A DNA stretch of 7,136 nt, taken from contig CACZOH010000078.1 in assembly GCA_902782785.1 (NCBI GenBank), forward strand, positions 1-7,136, written 5' to 3'. Position 1 is the stretch's first letter. Every line of letters starts with the position of its first letter. Below are positions 1 through 5,471 of this stretch, piece by piece. A program made the position numbers and the translations under genes. This stretch comes from an uncultured Ruminococcus sp. (lineage in GTDB: Bacteria; Bacillota; Clostridia; Oscillospirales; CAG-272). A model generated the notes under the pieces. The model worked only from the letters and a program-made list of their open reading frames with translations. It ran no database searches and was not told the DNA's origin.

Positions 1-36
1 CTCCGAGGAAGCTGTCTGCGGAGCAGACTGAAGGAG
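1..36. repeat. Imperfect inverted repeat at the window edge
   Basis: GTCTGC (14-19) and GCAGAC (23-28) form a perfect 6-bp stem around the loop GGA. CTCC at 1-4 can pair with GGAG at 33-36 on the outside. The element is probably cut by the window edge. Its style resembles short palindromic intergenic repeats of gut Clostridia, which is a recollection and not a database match. No reading frame or ribosome binding site goes with it. Confidence 0.45.
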
Positions 37-169
37 TCAAAATCTTAAGTTTCAGCAAAAAACGTTCGCCTCATCCACCGCAAGCGGTCCCCCTTCCCCA
101 ACAGGGGAAGGTATAGGCCGCGGTCCCCTGCCCGGTTCGCGATCACAGATTGCTTCACCACTTTGGCTA

Positions 170-192
170 AAAACTCCACACCGTGGAGTTTT
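170..192. terminator. Hairpin, possible terminator of an off-window gene
   Basis: AAAACTCCAC (170-179) pairs perfectly with GTGGAGTTTT (183-192) around the loop ACC, a 10-bp stem followed by CTTAA. The A-run before and T-run after would allow Rho-independent termination on either strand. The T-run is only four bases and lies in the stem, so efficiency is doubtful. It may simply be part of the surrounding repeat cluster. Confidence 0.35.
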
Positions 193-226
193 CTTAACGC
201 GTCGCGCCCCAAAGGGGGAAGGTATT

Positions 227-251
227 AAAGCTCCCTCGGGGAGGGAGCCTT
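227..251. repeat. GC-rich hairpin at the end of the repeat cluster
   Basis: GCTCCCTC (230-237) pairs with GAGGGAGC (241-248) around the loop GGG. After one mismatch the stem is extended by A227-T251 and A228-T250. No T-run follows on the plus strand, so it is a weak terminator candidate and more likely a repeat-element stem. Confidence 0.45.
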
Positions 252-336
252 GATTTGGAAAGGAGTTGTTTAAAGAATAAACACTTTGTCTGCAAGTTGA
301 TAAAGAAAAAATTTACAACAATCTGCTTAAAACGTA

Positions 337-365
337 TTGCAAGGCGGAAGATATTGTTGTATAAT
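337..365 (+). promoter_or_regulatory. Housekeeping-type promoter for the oxidoreductase/isomerase operon
   Basis: TTGCAA at 337-342 and a perfect TATAAT at 360-365 are separated by 17 bp, the optimal spacing for the main vegetative sigma factor. TG immediately precedes the -10 box. Transcription would start near 372, giving a leader of about 47 nt before the ATG at 419. That is too short for a typical riboswitch. No clear operator palindrome was found around the boxes. Confidence 0.75.
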
Positions 366-418
366 GTATTCAAAGGACACGGCGGTGTCAAAAACAAATA
401 CAAAGGAGATTTACTGTA

Positions 419-1606
419 ATGGCAATGGTTGACAAAACGGAAACGAGTCTTGACGCGTTCAAGGAAGATCACAGCGAGAAAAAGATCGACACGTCAAGAA
501 AGCTTAAGGTAGCCATAATAGGTACCGGCTGGATCGCGGGCGCTCATATGGAGGAGTACAAAAAGATGCCCGACGTCGAGATAGTCGCCGCGGCTGACCT
601 CATACCCGGCAAGGCGAAGAACTTTATGACCGCGTGGGGATATCCGAACGTCCGCTGCTATCTGAGCGGCCACGAGATGCTTGAAAATGAAAAAGAGCTT
701 GACGCGGTATCCGTATGCACGTACAACAGACAGCACGCGCCCTGCGCGATAGACGCGCTTGAGCACGGCGTGAACGTCCTGCTTGAAAAGCCGTTCACCG
801 TAACGCTTGAAGAAGCGGTCGAGGTCATGAAAGCCGAGAAAAAGAGCGGAAAGATAATATCCGTCGGCTTCCAGCCGAGATTCAACCCGAATATGCAGAT
901 GGTCAAAAAGATAGTGGAATCGGGCGAGCTCGGACGCATTTACTACATACAGACGGGCGGCGGCAGAAGAAGAGGCATACCGACTCCGTTCGGCACGACG
1001 TTTATTGAAAAGGACACCGCGGGCATAGGCGCGATGGGCGACATAGGCTGTTATTCGCTCGATATGGTGCTCAACGCCATAGGTTATCCGAAGCCCCTTA
1101 CGGTAACGGGTTATACGTCCGATTTCTTCGGAAAGAGCGCGGCGTACTGGAAAGCCGAGAACAAGCCCGCGAATTATACGGAGCTTTTCGGCGTTGACGA
1201 TTTCGCCGCGGGTCTCATCCGTCTCGAGGGCGGCATAATACTCGACTTCCGCATAGCCTGGGCGATGAATCTCGACACGTCGGGCGATACGATAATAATG
1301 GGTACCAAAGCCTCCCTGCGCATACCGTCCACCGAATGCTGGAACGGCTCGATAGGCGGCCCGATGACCATTTATCACGACGTCGCGGGCACGAGCGTCG
1401 GCGTGACGACGACGGTCCCGATGCTTCCCAACACCAGAGAAGGCGAATTCTATCACAAGATCCGTTCGTTCCTTGACGCCGTAAAGACGGGCGGCAAGGC
1501 TCCCGTTCCCACGTCGCAGATCATATACAACCAGGCGATCATCGACGGCATCGTAAGATCCGCAAAGGCGGGCAGAGAGATCGAAATACAGATCCCGCAG
1601 ATATAA
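419..1606 (+). CDS. Gfo/Idh/MocA-family NAD(P)-dependent oxidoreductase
   Basis: A 395-residue cytoplasmic dehydrogenase that should oxidise or reduce a hydroxyl/keto group on a sugar, polyol or glycoside using NAD(P). The Rossmann domain starts at about residue 29, with the dinucleotide motif G35-T-G-W-I-A40. The family EKP motif is E123-K124-P125, with Lys124 the expected catalytic base. The C-terminal alpha/beta domain carries the second active-site segment, D208-I-G-C-Y212-S-L-D215. Tyr212 stands where many relatives have His, as in glucose-fructose oxidoreductase-type members. The first 28 or so residues are a charged extension ahead of the fold and not an obvious Tat or Sec signal. The start is supported by AGGAG at 404-408, 10 nt upstream. 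The isomerase gene follows 13 nt downstream, so the two are almost certainly co-transcribed. The family call is secure; the substrate is not visible. Confidence 0.93.
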   Translation: MAMVDKTETSLDAFKEDHSEKKIDTSRKLKVAIIGTGWIAGAHMEEYKKMPDVEIVAAADLIPGKAKNFMTAWGYPNVRCYLSGHEMLENEKELDAVSVCTYNRQHAPCAIDALEHGVNVLLEKPFTVTLEEAVEVMKAEKKSGKIISVGFQPRFNPNMQMVKKIVESGELGRIYYIQTGGGRRRGIPTPFGTTFIEKDTAGIGAMGDIGCYSLDMVLNAIGYPKPLTVTGYTSDFFGKSAAYWKAENKPANYTELFGVDDFAAGLIRLEGGIILDFRIAWAMNLDTSGDTIIMGTKASLRIPSTECWNGSIGGPMTIYHDVAGTSVGVTTTVPMLPNTREGEFYHKIRSFLDAVKTGGKAPVPTSQIIYNQAIIDGIVRSAKAGREIEIQIPQI

Positions 1607-1619
1607 GAGGAAAAAAGCA

Positions 1620-2444
1620 ATGAAAAACTTTAAGGTAGGTCTTCAGCTTTACTCCGTAAGAGGAGATATGGATAAGGATTTTGAGGGCACTCTCAAAGCC
1701 GTAAAGGAAATGGGTTACGACTACGTTGAATTTGCGGGATACTACGGAAGAAGCGCCGAAGAAGTGAAAGCGCTGCTCGACCGTCTCGGCCTCATTTGTC
1801 CGTCTGTCCATCAGGGTCCCGATCTTTTCCTTGAAAAAGGACAGGAGGCAGTCGACTACGTAAAGACTCTCGGCGTAAAATACGCCGCGATACCGTGGTA
1901 CGGCATTGAAAACTACCGCGATGGCAATTTTGACAAAACGATAGAGAAATTCAGGACCGTCGGCGCGCTTTTGAAGAAAAACGGCATACAGCTGACGTAT
2001 CACAACCACGATTTTGAGTTCAACTATCTTGACGGAGAGTTCATACTCGAAAAGATATACAAAGCTCTGCCCGACATAGAGGGTGAAGTCGACACCTGCT
2101 GGTGCAGATACGCGGGCGTCGATCCCGCCGCGTTCATAGAAAAATACGCGGGAAGGATGCACACGCTCCACTTAAAGGATTTCACCTGCAGAAAGCTCGC
2201 GGCAGGCCCCGTCTACGCGCTGATAGACGACAGCGGCAAGGCGAAAGAGCCGGAGTCAAAGGAGGATAACGGCTTTGCCTTCCGTCCTCTCGGACTTGGT
2301 ATGCAGGATTTCCCCGCGATCCTCGCCGCCGCCGAAAAAGCCGGTACGGATTACGTCATAGTCGAGCAGGACGAATCAAAGGATATGCCCGCGCTTGACG
2401 CCGCAAGGATAAGCAGAGAATATCTGAGATCTCTCGGGCTCTGA
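1620..2444 (+). CDS. Sugar phosphate isomerase/epimerase (xylose isomerase-like TIM barrel)
   Basis: A 274-residue protein of the AP-endonuclease-2/xylose isomerase-like TIM-barrel superfamily, of full length for the family and without a signal peptide. Characteristic segments in order are VGLQLYSVR at 6-14 (first strand), S62-V-H64-Q, Y127-H-N-H130-D-F-E133, E156-V-D158-T-C-W, H181-T-L-H184-L-K-D and V246-I-V-E249-Q-D. The likely divalent-metal ligands are Glu133 (least certain), Asp158, His184 and Glu249, by analogy with IolE-type enzymes. Members isomerise or epimerise sugars, dehydrate inosose, or eliminate aglycones from 3-keto-glycosides. The purine-rich site AAGAGGAAA at 1605-1613 overlaps the previous stop codon, which fits translational coupling. 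With the preceding dehydrogenase it probably catalyses consecutive steps on the same carbohydrate. The exact reaction cannot be read from the sequence. Confidence 0.92.
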   Translation: MKNFKVGLQLYSVRGDMDKDFEGTLKAVKEMGYDYVEFAGYYGRSAEEVKALLDRLGLICPSVHQGPDLFLEKGQEAVDYVKTLGVKYAAIPWYGIENYRDGNFDKTIEKFRTVGALLKKNGIQLTYHNHDFEFNYLDGEFILEKIYKALPDIEGEVDTCWCRYAGVDPAAFIEKYAGRMHTLHLKDFTCRKLAAGPVYALIDDSGKAKEPESKEDNGFAFRPLGLGMQDFPAILAAAEKAGTDYVIVEQDESKDMPALDAARISREYLRSLGL

Positions 2445-2454
2445 TAAAAACAAA

Positions 2455-2488
2455 AAAATACGCTGTTCCTTTCGGAACAGCGTATTTT
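2455..2488. terminator. Bidirectional Rho-independent terminator between convergent operons
   Basis: AAAATACGCTGTTCC (2455-2469) pairs perfectly with GGAACAGCGTATTTT (2474-2488) around the loop TTTC. On the plus strand the stem ends in TTTTCTTT, terminating the isomerase operon that stops at 2444. On the minus strand the upstream A-tract becomes a long T-tract, terminating the operon whose last stop is at 2510. The position between two convergent genes and the flanks on both sides make a shared terminator the natural reading. Confidence 0.9.
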
Positions 2489-2509
2489 CTTTATCCTGTT
2501 GATTCCGGA

Positions 2510-3217
2510 TCATATTATGATCTCTGCCGTGTGCGGTCTGTGGTCCGACACGGTGAGCGCGGGGATCCCGGCGTCAACGACCTCCGCATCCTTTGACACG
2601 AAAATGTAGTCTATCTTTCTGTCGGGCTTGTCGGACGGGAAGCTGAACATATCTCCGCGTCCGTCCGCCGTGTCCTTCATTTTCGCCCTTATCGGGTCGA
2701 GTATGTCGGACTGCGGCTGAACGTTGAAATCGCCCATGAGAACGCATCTCTTATCCGTTACGTTCCGAAGCACGGCGTCGCGTGCGTTTTCGTGTTCGTC
2801 GCGGTTGAGTCCGAAATGAGCGCAGAGCACGGTAAGCGGTCCGTCCGCGTCTACCGTGAGCTTTGCGATACAGCGCGTCTCGTAATATCCGTCGTAAGCT
2901 CTCACGGCGGGATCCGGTATCGGCACCGTCTCCGCTTTGATTATCGGGTATTTTGACAGAACGGCGTTGCCGTACGGGTTTACCCCGTCAAAATCTATGG
3001 CCTTTGCGAAATAGTGATATTTGTATCCCGCGCCCTGCGCCAGAATTTTCGTCTGTTCCTCGTACAGCGGGTGAAGCCCTTTGCCGCGCACCTCGTTCAA
3101 GCCGACTATGTCAGCGCCCGACTCCGCTATCGTCCTTGCAAACAGCGGAAAATCTATGCGCCTTTCAATATAATTCAGACAGTGCTGAATATTGAAGGTC
3201 ATTATTTTCAGCTTCAT
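2510..3217 (-). CDS. Endonuclease/exonuclease/phosphatase (EEP) family hydrolase
   Basis: A 235-residue single-domain member of the DNase I/exonuclease III-like metal-dependent phosphoesterase fold. The core motifs are present in order: TFN (Asn9), L40-N-E42-V (metal-binding Glu), A133-H134-F, G162-D163-F-N165, K201-I-D203-Y-I-F and S224-D225-H226-R-P with the catalytic His. There is no signal peptide or membrane segment, so it should be cytoplasmic. Substrates in this fold include nucleic acids, phosphoinositides, sphingomyelin and other phosphodiesters or monoesters, and nothing here selects among them. I chose ATG at 3217: it follows the TPM gene's TGA by one base, has GGAAGG 10 nt upstream, and the fold begins right after it (MKLKIMTFN). 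An upstream in-frame ATG at 3295 would only add 26 Ala-rich residues read out of frame through the TPM tail. Last gene of a three-gene operon. Confidence 0.88.
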   Translation of the reverse strand: MKLKIMTFNIQHCLNYIERRIDFPLFARTIAESGADIVGLNEVRGKGLHPLYEEQTKILAQGAGYKYHYFAKAIDFDGVNPYGNAVLSKYPIIKAETVPIPDPAVRAYDGYYETRCIAKLTVDADGPLTVLCAHFGLNRDEHENARDAVLRNVTDKRCVLMGDFNVQPQSDILDPIRAKMKDTADGRGDMFSFPSDKPDRKIDYIFVSKDAEVVDAGIPALTVSDHRPHTAEIII

Positions 3218-3218
3218 A

Positions 3219-4097
3219 TCAGAAATGCCTTCCGCCGCCGGAGAAGGAGCCGCCGCCGGACGAGTGGTATCCGCCGCTGTACGAGCTGCCTCCACCGCCG
3301 CTGCGCGACTGCGGCTGTATATACGTCCTCGTTACGTTCTTATACAGGAACATCTCGTTGACGTTTCTCAGGTTAAAGCTGTTCTGTACTATATAATCGT
3401 TTGCGTATTTTGCAAACGCGACCTTTTTCATGTTCTTTACCTTTGACGACATATTTGAAAGTCCGGCGATAAGTCCCACGATAACGGCGGCGACAGCCGA
3501 GCCCGCGTAATCGCCCAACGTGCGCTTTTTCGCTATTTTGCCGGTCGAATAGATCTCATCAAGCAGTGTCAGGTATTGTACCATCGCGCCGTAATAATCG
3601 CCGTCGAGCATATACGGCTCGATGCCGTCGTCAAGCGCGTTCACGTTGTCGCGCGTGAAATACGCTCTGCTGTCGCCTCTCGCGGCGCTCCACCAGTAGC
3701 GGTTCCCGGGCTCCATACAGATGAATATCACCGAGCCGGAATAATTGTCGCCCTTGCCGTAGCCGTTGAACTGATAGAAATCGGCGGGATAGACGCCGTC
3801 GCTCGCCTCCATACCTCTGCCGATGCCGTAATTGCTTACGTCGGTAAAGATAACGAGGTCGTATCTGTTTCCGAATTTGGCTATGAGCGCGTTTACCTTT
3901 TCGGTCAGCCTCGCTTCATCCATATCGCTGAATATATCCGCGTCGTCAACGACGCGCGGCAGATTGCTGCCGTGGAAATCGGTGAAACCCGACGTATCGG
4001 ACGGATACCACGACGGCAGCGACGCGGCGAACGCCGACGGGATCAGAAGCGCCGAAAGAATAAGGGAGATGAATATTACGGAAATAATTTTCTTCAT
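3219..4097 (-). CDS. TPM-domain (YgcG/YdjH-like, UPF0603) exported membrane protein
   Basis: A 292-residue exported protein. Residues 1-25 form a Sec signal peptide (MKK, hydrophobic core 5-20, likely cleavage after S21-A-F-A24). The TPM domain (TLP18.3/Psb32/MOLO-1 family) spans roughly 47-185, beginning R48-V-V-D-D-A-D-I-F-S and including the LVIFTDVSNYG and GSVIFICMEPGNRYWW strands. A hydrophobic segment at about 196-213 is a probable membrane anchor. It is followed by a basic stretch (219-230), a region to about 265, and a Gly/Ser-rich tail (267-292) ending GGGRHF, as is common in YgcG-type proteins. Some TPM proteins have weak phosphatase activity; most have no known reaction. GAGGTGA (4110-4104) is a good ribosome binding site 6 nt before the ATG and overlaps the stop of the zinc-ribbon gene. 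The pairing recalls YdjG-YdjH of Bacillus, so an envelope-stress or membrane-integrity role is inferred. Confidence 0.88.
   Translation of the reverse strand: MKKIISVIFISLILSALLIPSAFAASLPSWYPSDTSGFTDFHGSNLPRVVDDADIFSDMDEARLTEKVNALIAKFGNRYDLVIFTDVSNYGIGRGMEASDGVYPADFYQFNGYGKGDNYSGSVIFICMEPGNRYWWSAARGDSRAYFTRDNVNALDDGIEPYMLDGDYYGAMVQYLTLLDEIYSTGKIAKKRTLGDYAGSAVAAVIVGLIAGLSNMSSKVKNMKKVAFAKYANDYIVQNSFNLRNVNEMFLYKNVTRTYIQPQSRSGGGGSSYSGGYHSSGGGSFSGGGRHF
3228..3233 (-). promoter_or_regulatory. Ribosome binding site deciding the EEP start
   Basis: GGAAGG on the minus strand lies 10 nt before the ATG at 3217, inside the Gly-Arg codons at the end of the TPM gene. With TGA-T-ATG spacing, ribosomes finishing the TPM protein could reinitiate here. 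This supports the short start over the ATG at 3295. Confidence 0.55.
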
Positions 4098-4103
4098 AAT
4101 CTG

Positions 4104-5285
4104 TCACCTCAACAAAAACAGTGCAATCAGAAATACGATCGCGGCGGCTATTAGGAACGGTATCCAGAACGCTCTCGCTTTCTTGCCCTTGTCGATTGGC
4201 AGCTCGCCCACGAGCTTGCCCGTCTGCCCGTTCATCGCAAAGCGGTATTTGTTGCCCGCGTACGTGCAGTTGAATATATAGACCGGAAGCAGAACGTATT
4301 TTACGGACGGGTCCTTCAGATTGAGCGCGTTGTTGCGCAGGCTCACGGAAGAATACTTGTTTACCGCTTTGCCAAAGGCGGAAACCGCGCTGTTCATCAT
4401 TCTCTGAGAGGCTATCGGTATGCTCGCATCCGGATCCTTGTCGTATCTGTCCGCTAAAAAGCCGGAGAGATACTGACCGTCAAACGGTACTATCTGACTG
4501 TAATCGTAAGGCTCTATGCTGTTCATCAGATCATCCGGCATTTTTTCCGAGCCGTCCACGGGAACGCGCGTGAACTCCATGGATCCGTCGCATTCCACAA
4601 GATAATGGCTCGTTTCCGTGTATCTGTAATTGCCCGTCGTGTAGCTTGACGAGGTAGTGCCGTCGAGCGATACCTTGCCGTCAAGCTTTCCGTCGAACAG
4701 CCAGACGGGAACGTAAACGCCCTGCACCTCGTCTATCATCTGCTGCGTGAAGAAATTCTTCGGCAGAAGCTTTTTGTCCTTGCAGAACGCCTGTATCTTT
4801 TCCTTGATGCCTTTTTTATCCACCTTGAACGGTATGACTCCGTTCGGCTTGAGCGCTCCGGTGAGCTTTTCCGTGATTATTACCTTGTTGTCGCAGTACG
4901 GGCAATGCGTCGCCGCCGTCGTTCCGTCGGTGATTATCTCCGCGCCGCAGGATTTGCAGATATAAGAAACCATGTCCGGCAGCGTTTCGTTCAGGGCGTT
5001 CTGATATTTTCTGTCCCACTTGAACTCCGCCTCGGTCTTGTTCTTCATGTACTGCTTTATGGTGCCTACGTCATACTCGTTGTCGCAGCTTCCGCATTTC
5101 AGCTTTCCGGTGTCCGTATTGAACACGAGCGGCGAACCGCAGGCGGGACATTTGTATTCCTCTATCCTTTCGCTCTCCGGCGTCGTATTCGGCTTTCTGT
5201 TCAGATCGGCGCCGCAGAATTCACAGAATTTACTGCCCGCCGGGTTTTCCCCGTTGCAGGACGGGCATCTTACGGTGTCAGCCAT
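4104..5285 (-). CDS. Triple zinc-ribbon protein with C-terminal membrane anchor (YdjG-like)
   Basis: A 393-residue protein with three CxxC-CxxC zinc ribbons at its N-terminus: C7/C10/C21/C24, C46/C49/C64/C67 and C110/C113/C128/C131. The middle part (about 145-350) is a non-catalytic-looking beta-rich region with YVPVWLFDG at 191-199 and LLPVYIFNC at 332-340, each typical of this family. One transmembrane helix at 373-392 ends the protein, so the zinc ribbons probably face the cytoplasm as a tail-anchored or C-terminally anchored protein. Annotators often call such proteins TFIIB-type zinc ribbon or primosomal N'-like because of the fingers; there is no helicase domain here. Start: ATG at 5285 has AAAGGA with 9-nt spacing, while the ATG at 5294 abuts that site and is unlikely. 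First gene of the operon, followed after 6 nt by its usual TPM partner. The molecular function is unknown. Confidence 0.87.
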   Translation of the reverse strand: MADTVRCPSCNGENPAGSKFCEFCGADLNRKPNTTPESERIEEYKCPACGSPLVFNTDTGKLKCGSCDNEYDVGTIKQYMKNKTEAEFKWDRKYQNALNETLPDMVSYICKSCGAEIITDGTTAATHCPYCDNKVIITEKLTGALKPNGVIPFKVDKKGIKEKIQAFCKDKKLLPKNFFTQQMIDEVQGVYVPVWLFDGKLDGKVSLDGTTSSSYTTGNYRYTETSHYLVECDGSMEFTRVPVDGSEKMPDDLMNSIEPYDYSQIVPFDGQYLSGFLADRYDKDPDASIPIASQRMMNSAVSAFGKAVNKYSSVSLRNNALNLKDPSVKYVLLPVYIFNCTYAGNKYRFAMNGQTGKLVGELPIDKGKKARAFWIPFLIAAAIVFLIALFLLR

Positions 5286-5294
5286 ATATATCAT

Positions 5295-5301
5295 TCCTTT
5301 C
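5295..5301 (-). promoter_or_regulatory. Ribosome binding site deciding the zinc-ribbon start
   Basis: GAAAGGA on the minus strand ends directly against an ATG at 5294 but is 9 nt before the ATG at 5285 (ATGGCTGAC). Proper Shine-Dalgarno spacing therefore selects 5285, removing three residues from the longest reading. Confidence 0.7.
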
Positions 5302-5325
5302 TTATAAAGATAATTTTCCTTTTAT

Positions 5326-5354
5326 ATTCTATCACAGATTTGCCCGTCTGTCAA
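5326..5354 (-). promoter_or_regulatory. Extended -10 promoter for the zinc-ribbon/TPM/EEP operon
   Basis: Read on the minus strand, TTGACA (5354-5349), a perfect -35 box, is followed after 17 bp by TAGAAT (5331-5326). TGA directly before the -10 box supplies an extended -10 TGn motif. Initiation near 5319 leaves a leader of roughly 35 nt. It is a vegetative-sigma type promoter. I see no ECF-type motif like the SigW promoters that drive the related Bacillus cluster. Confidence 0.8.
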
Positions 5355-5370
5355 TCCTAATTTGTGGGGA

Positions 5371-5400
5371 TATTTATTGTTTTTTTATTATTTATTGTTT
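5371..5400. repeat. Two 12-nt direct repeats upstream of the ABC-F promoter
   Basis: TATTTATTGTTT occurs at 5371-5382 and again at 5389-5400, an 18-nt period separated by T-rich sequence. The second copy ends 8 bp before the -35 box at 5409. It could be an AT-rich UP element for the polymerase alpha subunit or a tandem regulator site. Low complexity means chance is also possible. Confidence 0.4.
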
Positions 5401-5408
5401 CGTTTTTC

Positions 5409-5437
5409 TTGACTTATCTCTTATTTTATGGTATTAT
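5409..5437 (+). promoter_or_regulatory. Extended -10 promoter for the ABC-F gene
   Basis: TTGACT (5409-5414) and TATTAT (5432-5437) are 17 bp apart, with TGG just before the -10 box giving an extended -10 element. The start would be near 5444, leaving a leader of under 30 nt. That leaves no room for the attenuator leader peptide seen before many antibiotic-induced ABC-F genes, so expression looks constitutive or is controlled at initiation. Confidence 0.8.
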
Positions 5438-5471
5438 AACAGAAGAAATCAAATAAAAGAGGATAAATATA

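Larger units (their letters stand above)
60..255. repeat. Cluster of short hairpins and direct repeats, non-coding
   Basis: This stretch packs several palindromes: ACCG/CGGT at 77-88, CCTTCCCC/GGGGAAGG at 92-111 (loop AACA), a 10-bp stem at 170-192, CCCC/GGGG at 207-217 and GCTCCCTC/GAGGGAGC at 230-248. It also has direct repeats: GCGGTCCCC at 84-92 and 120-128, and GGGGAAGGTAT at 104-114 and 215-225. The C-runs and G-runs differ from the AT-rich sequence that follows. It looks like one or more small non-autonomous repeat units (REP or MITE-like). No terminal repeats or target duplication could be fixed, so its boundaries are approximate. I see no gene anywhere in 1-418; the rest of that stretch is AT-rich leader and promoter. 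Confidence 0.5.

Noticed and set aside
1..260. CRISPR array
   Set aside because: The repeats are too short, unevenly spaced and of several kinds. There is no regular repeat-spacer unit and no cas gene.
337..418. Riboswitch or attenuator in the oxidoreductase leader
   Set aside because: With a start near 372 the leader is about 47 nt and AT-rich, with no strong hairpin or T-tract.
194..472. 92-residue minus-strand open frame over the leader and promoter
   Set aside because: It crosses the repeat cluster, a consensus promoter and the start of the oxidoreductase, has low-complexity Phe/Leu-rich sequence and no ribosome binding site.
494..1456. 320-residue open frame on the minus strand
   Set aside because: It lies entirely opposite the oxidoreductase, has no ribosome binding site or family motif, and its Arg/Tyr/Val-rich composition is what GC-rich antisense reading produces.
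1539..2171. 210-residue open frame on the minus strand
   Set aside because: It is antisense to the end of the oxidoreductase and most of the isomerase, both of which carry clear family motifs. It has no domain of its own.
3215..3295. Longer start for the EEP enzyme at 3295
   Set aside because: The extra 26 residues are Ala-rich and come from reading the TPM protein's Gly/Ser tail in another frame. The ATG at 3217 has a binding site and begins the fold.
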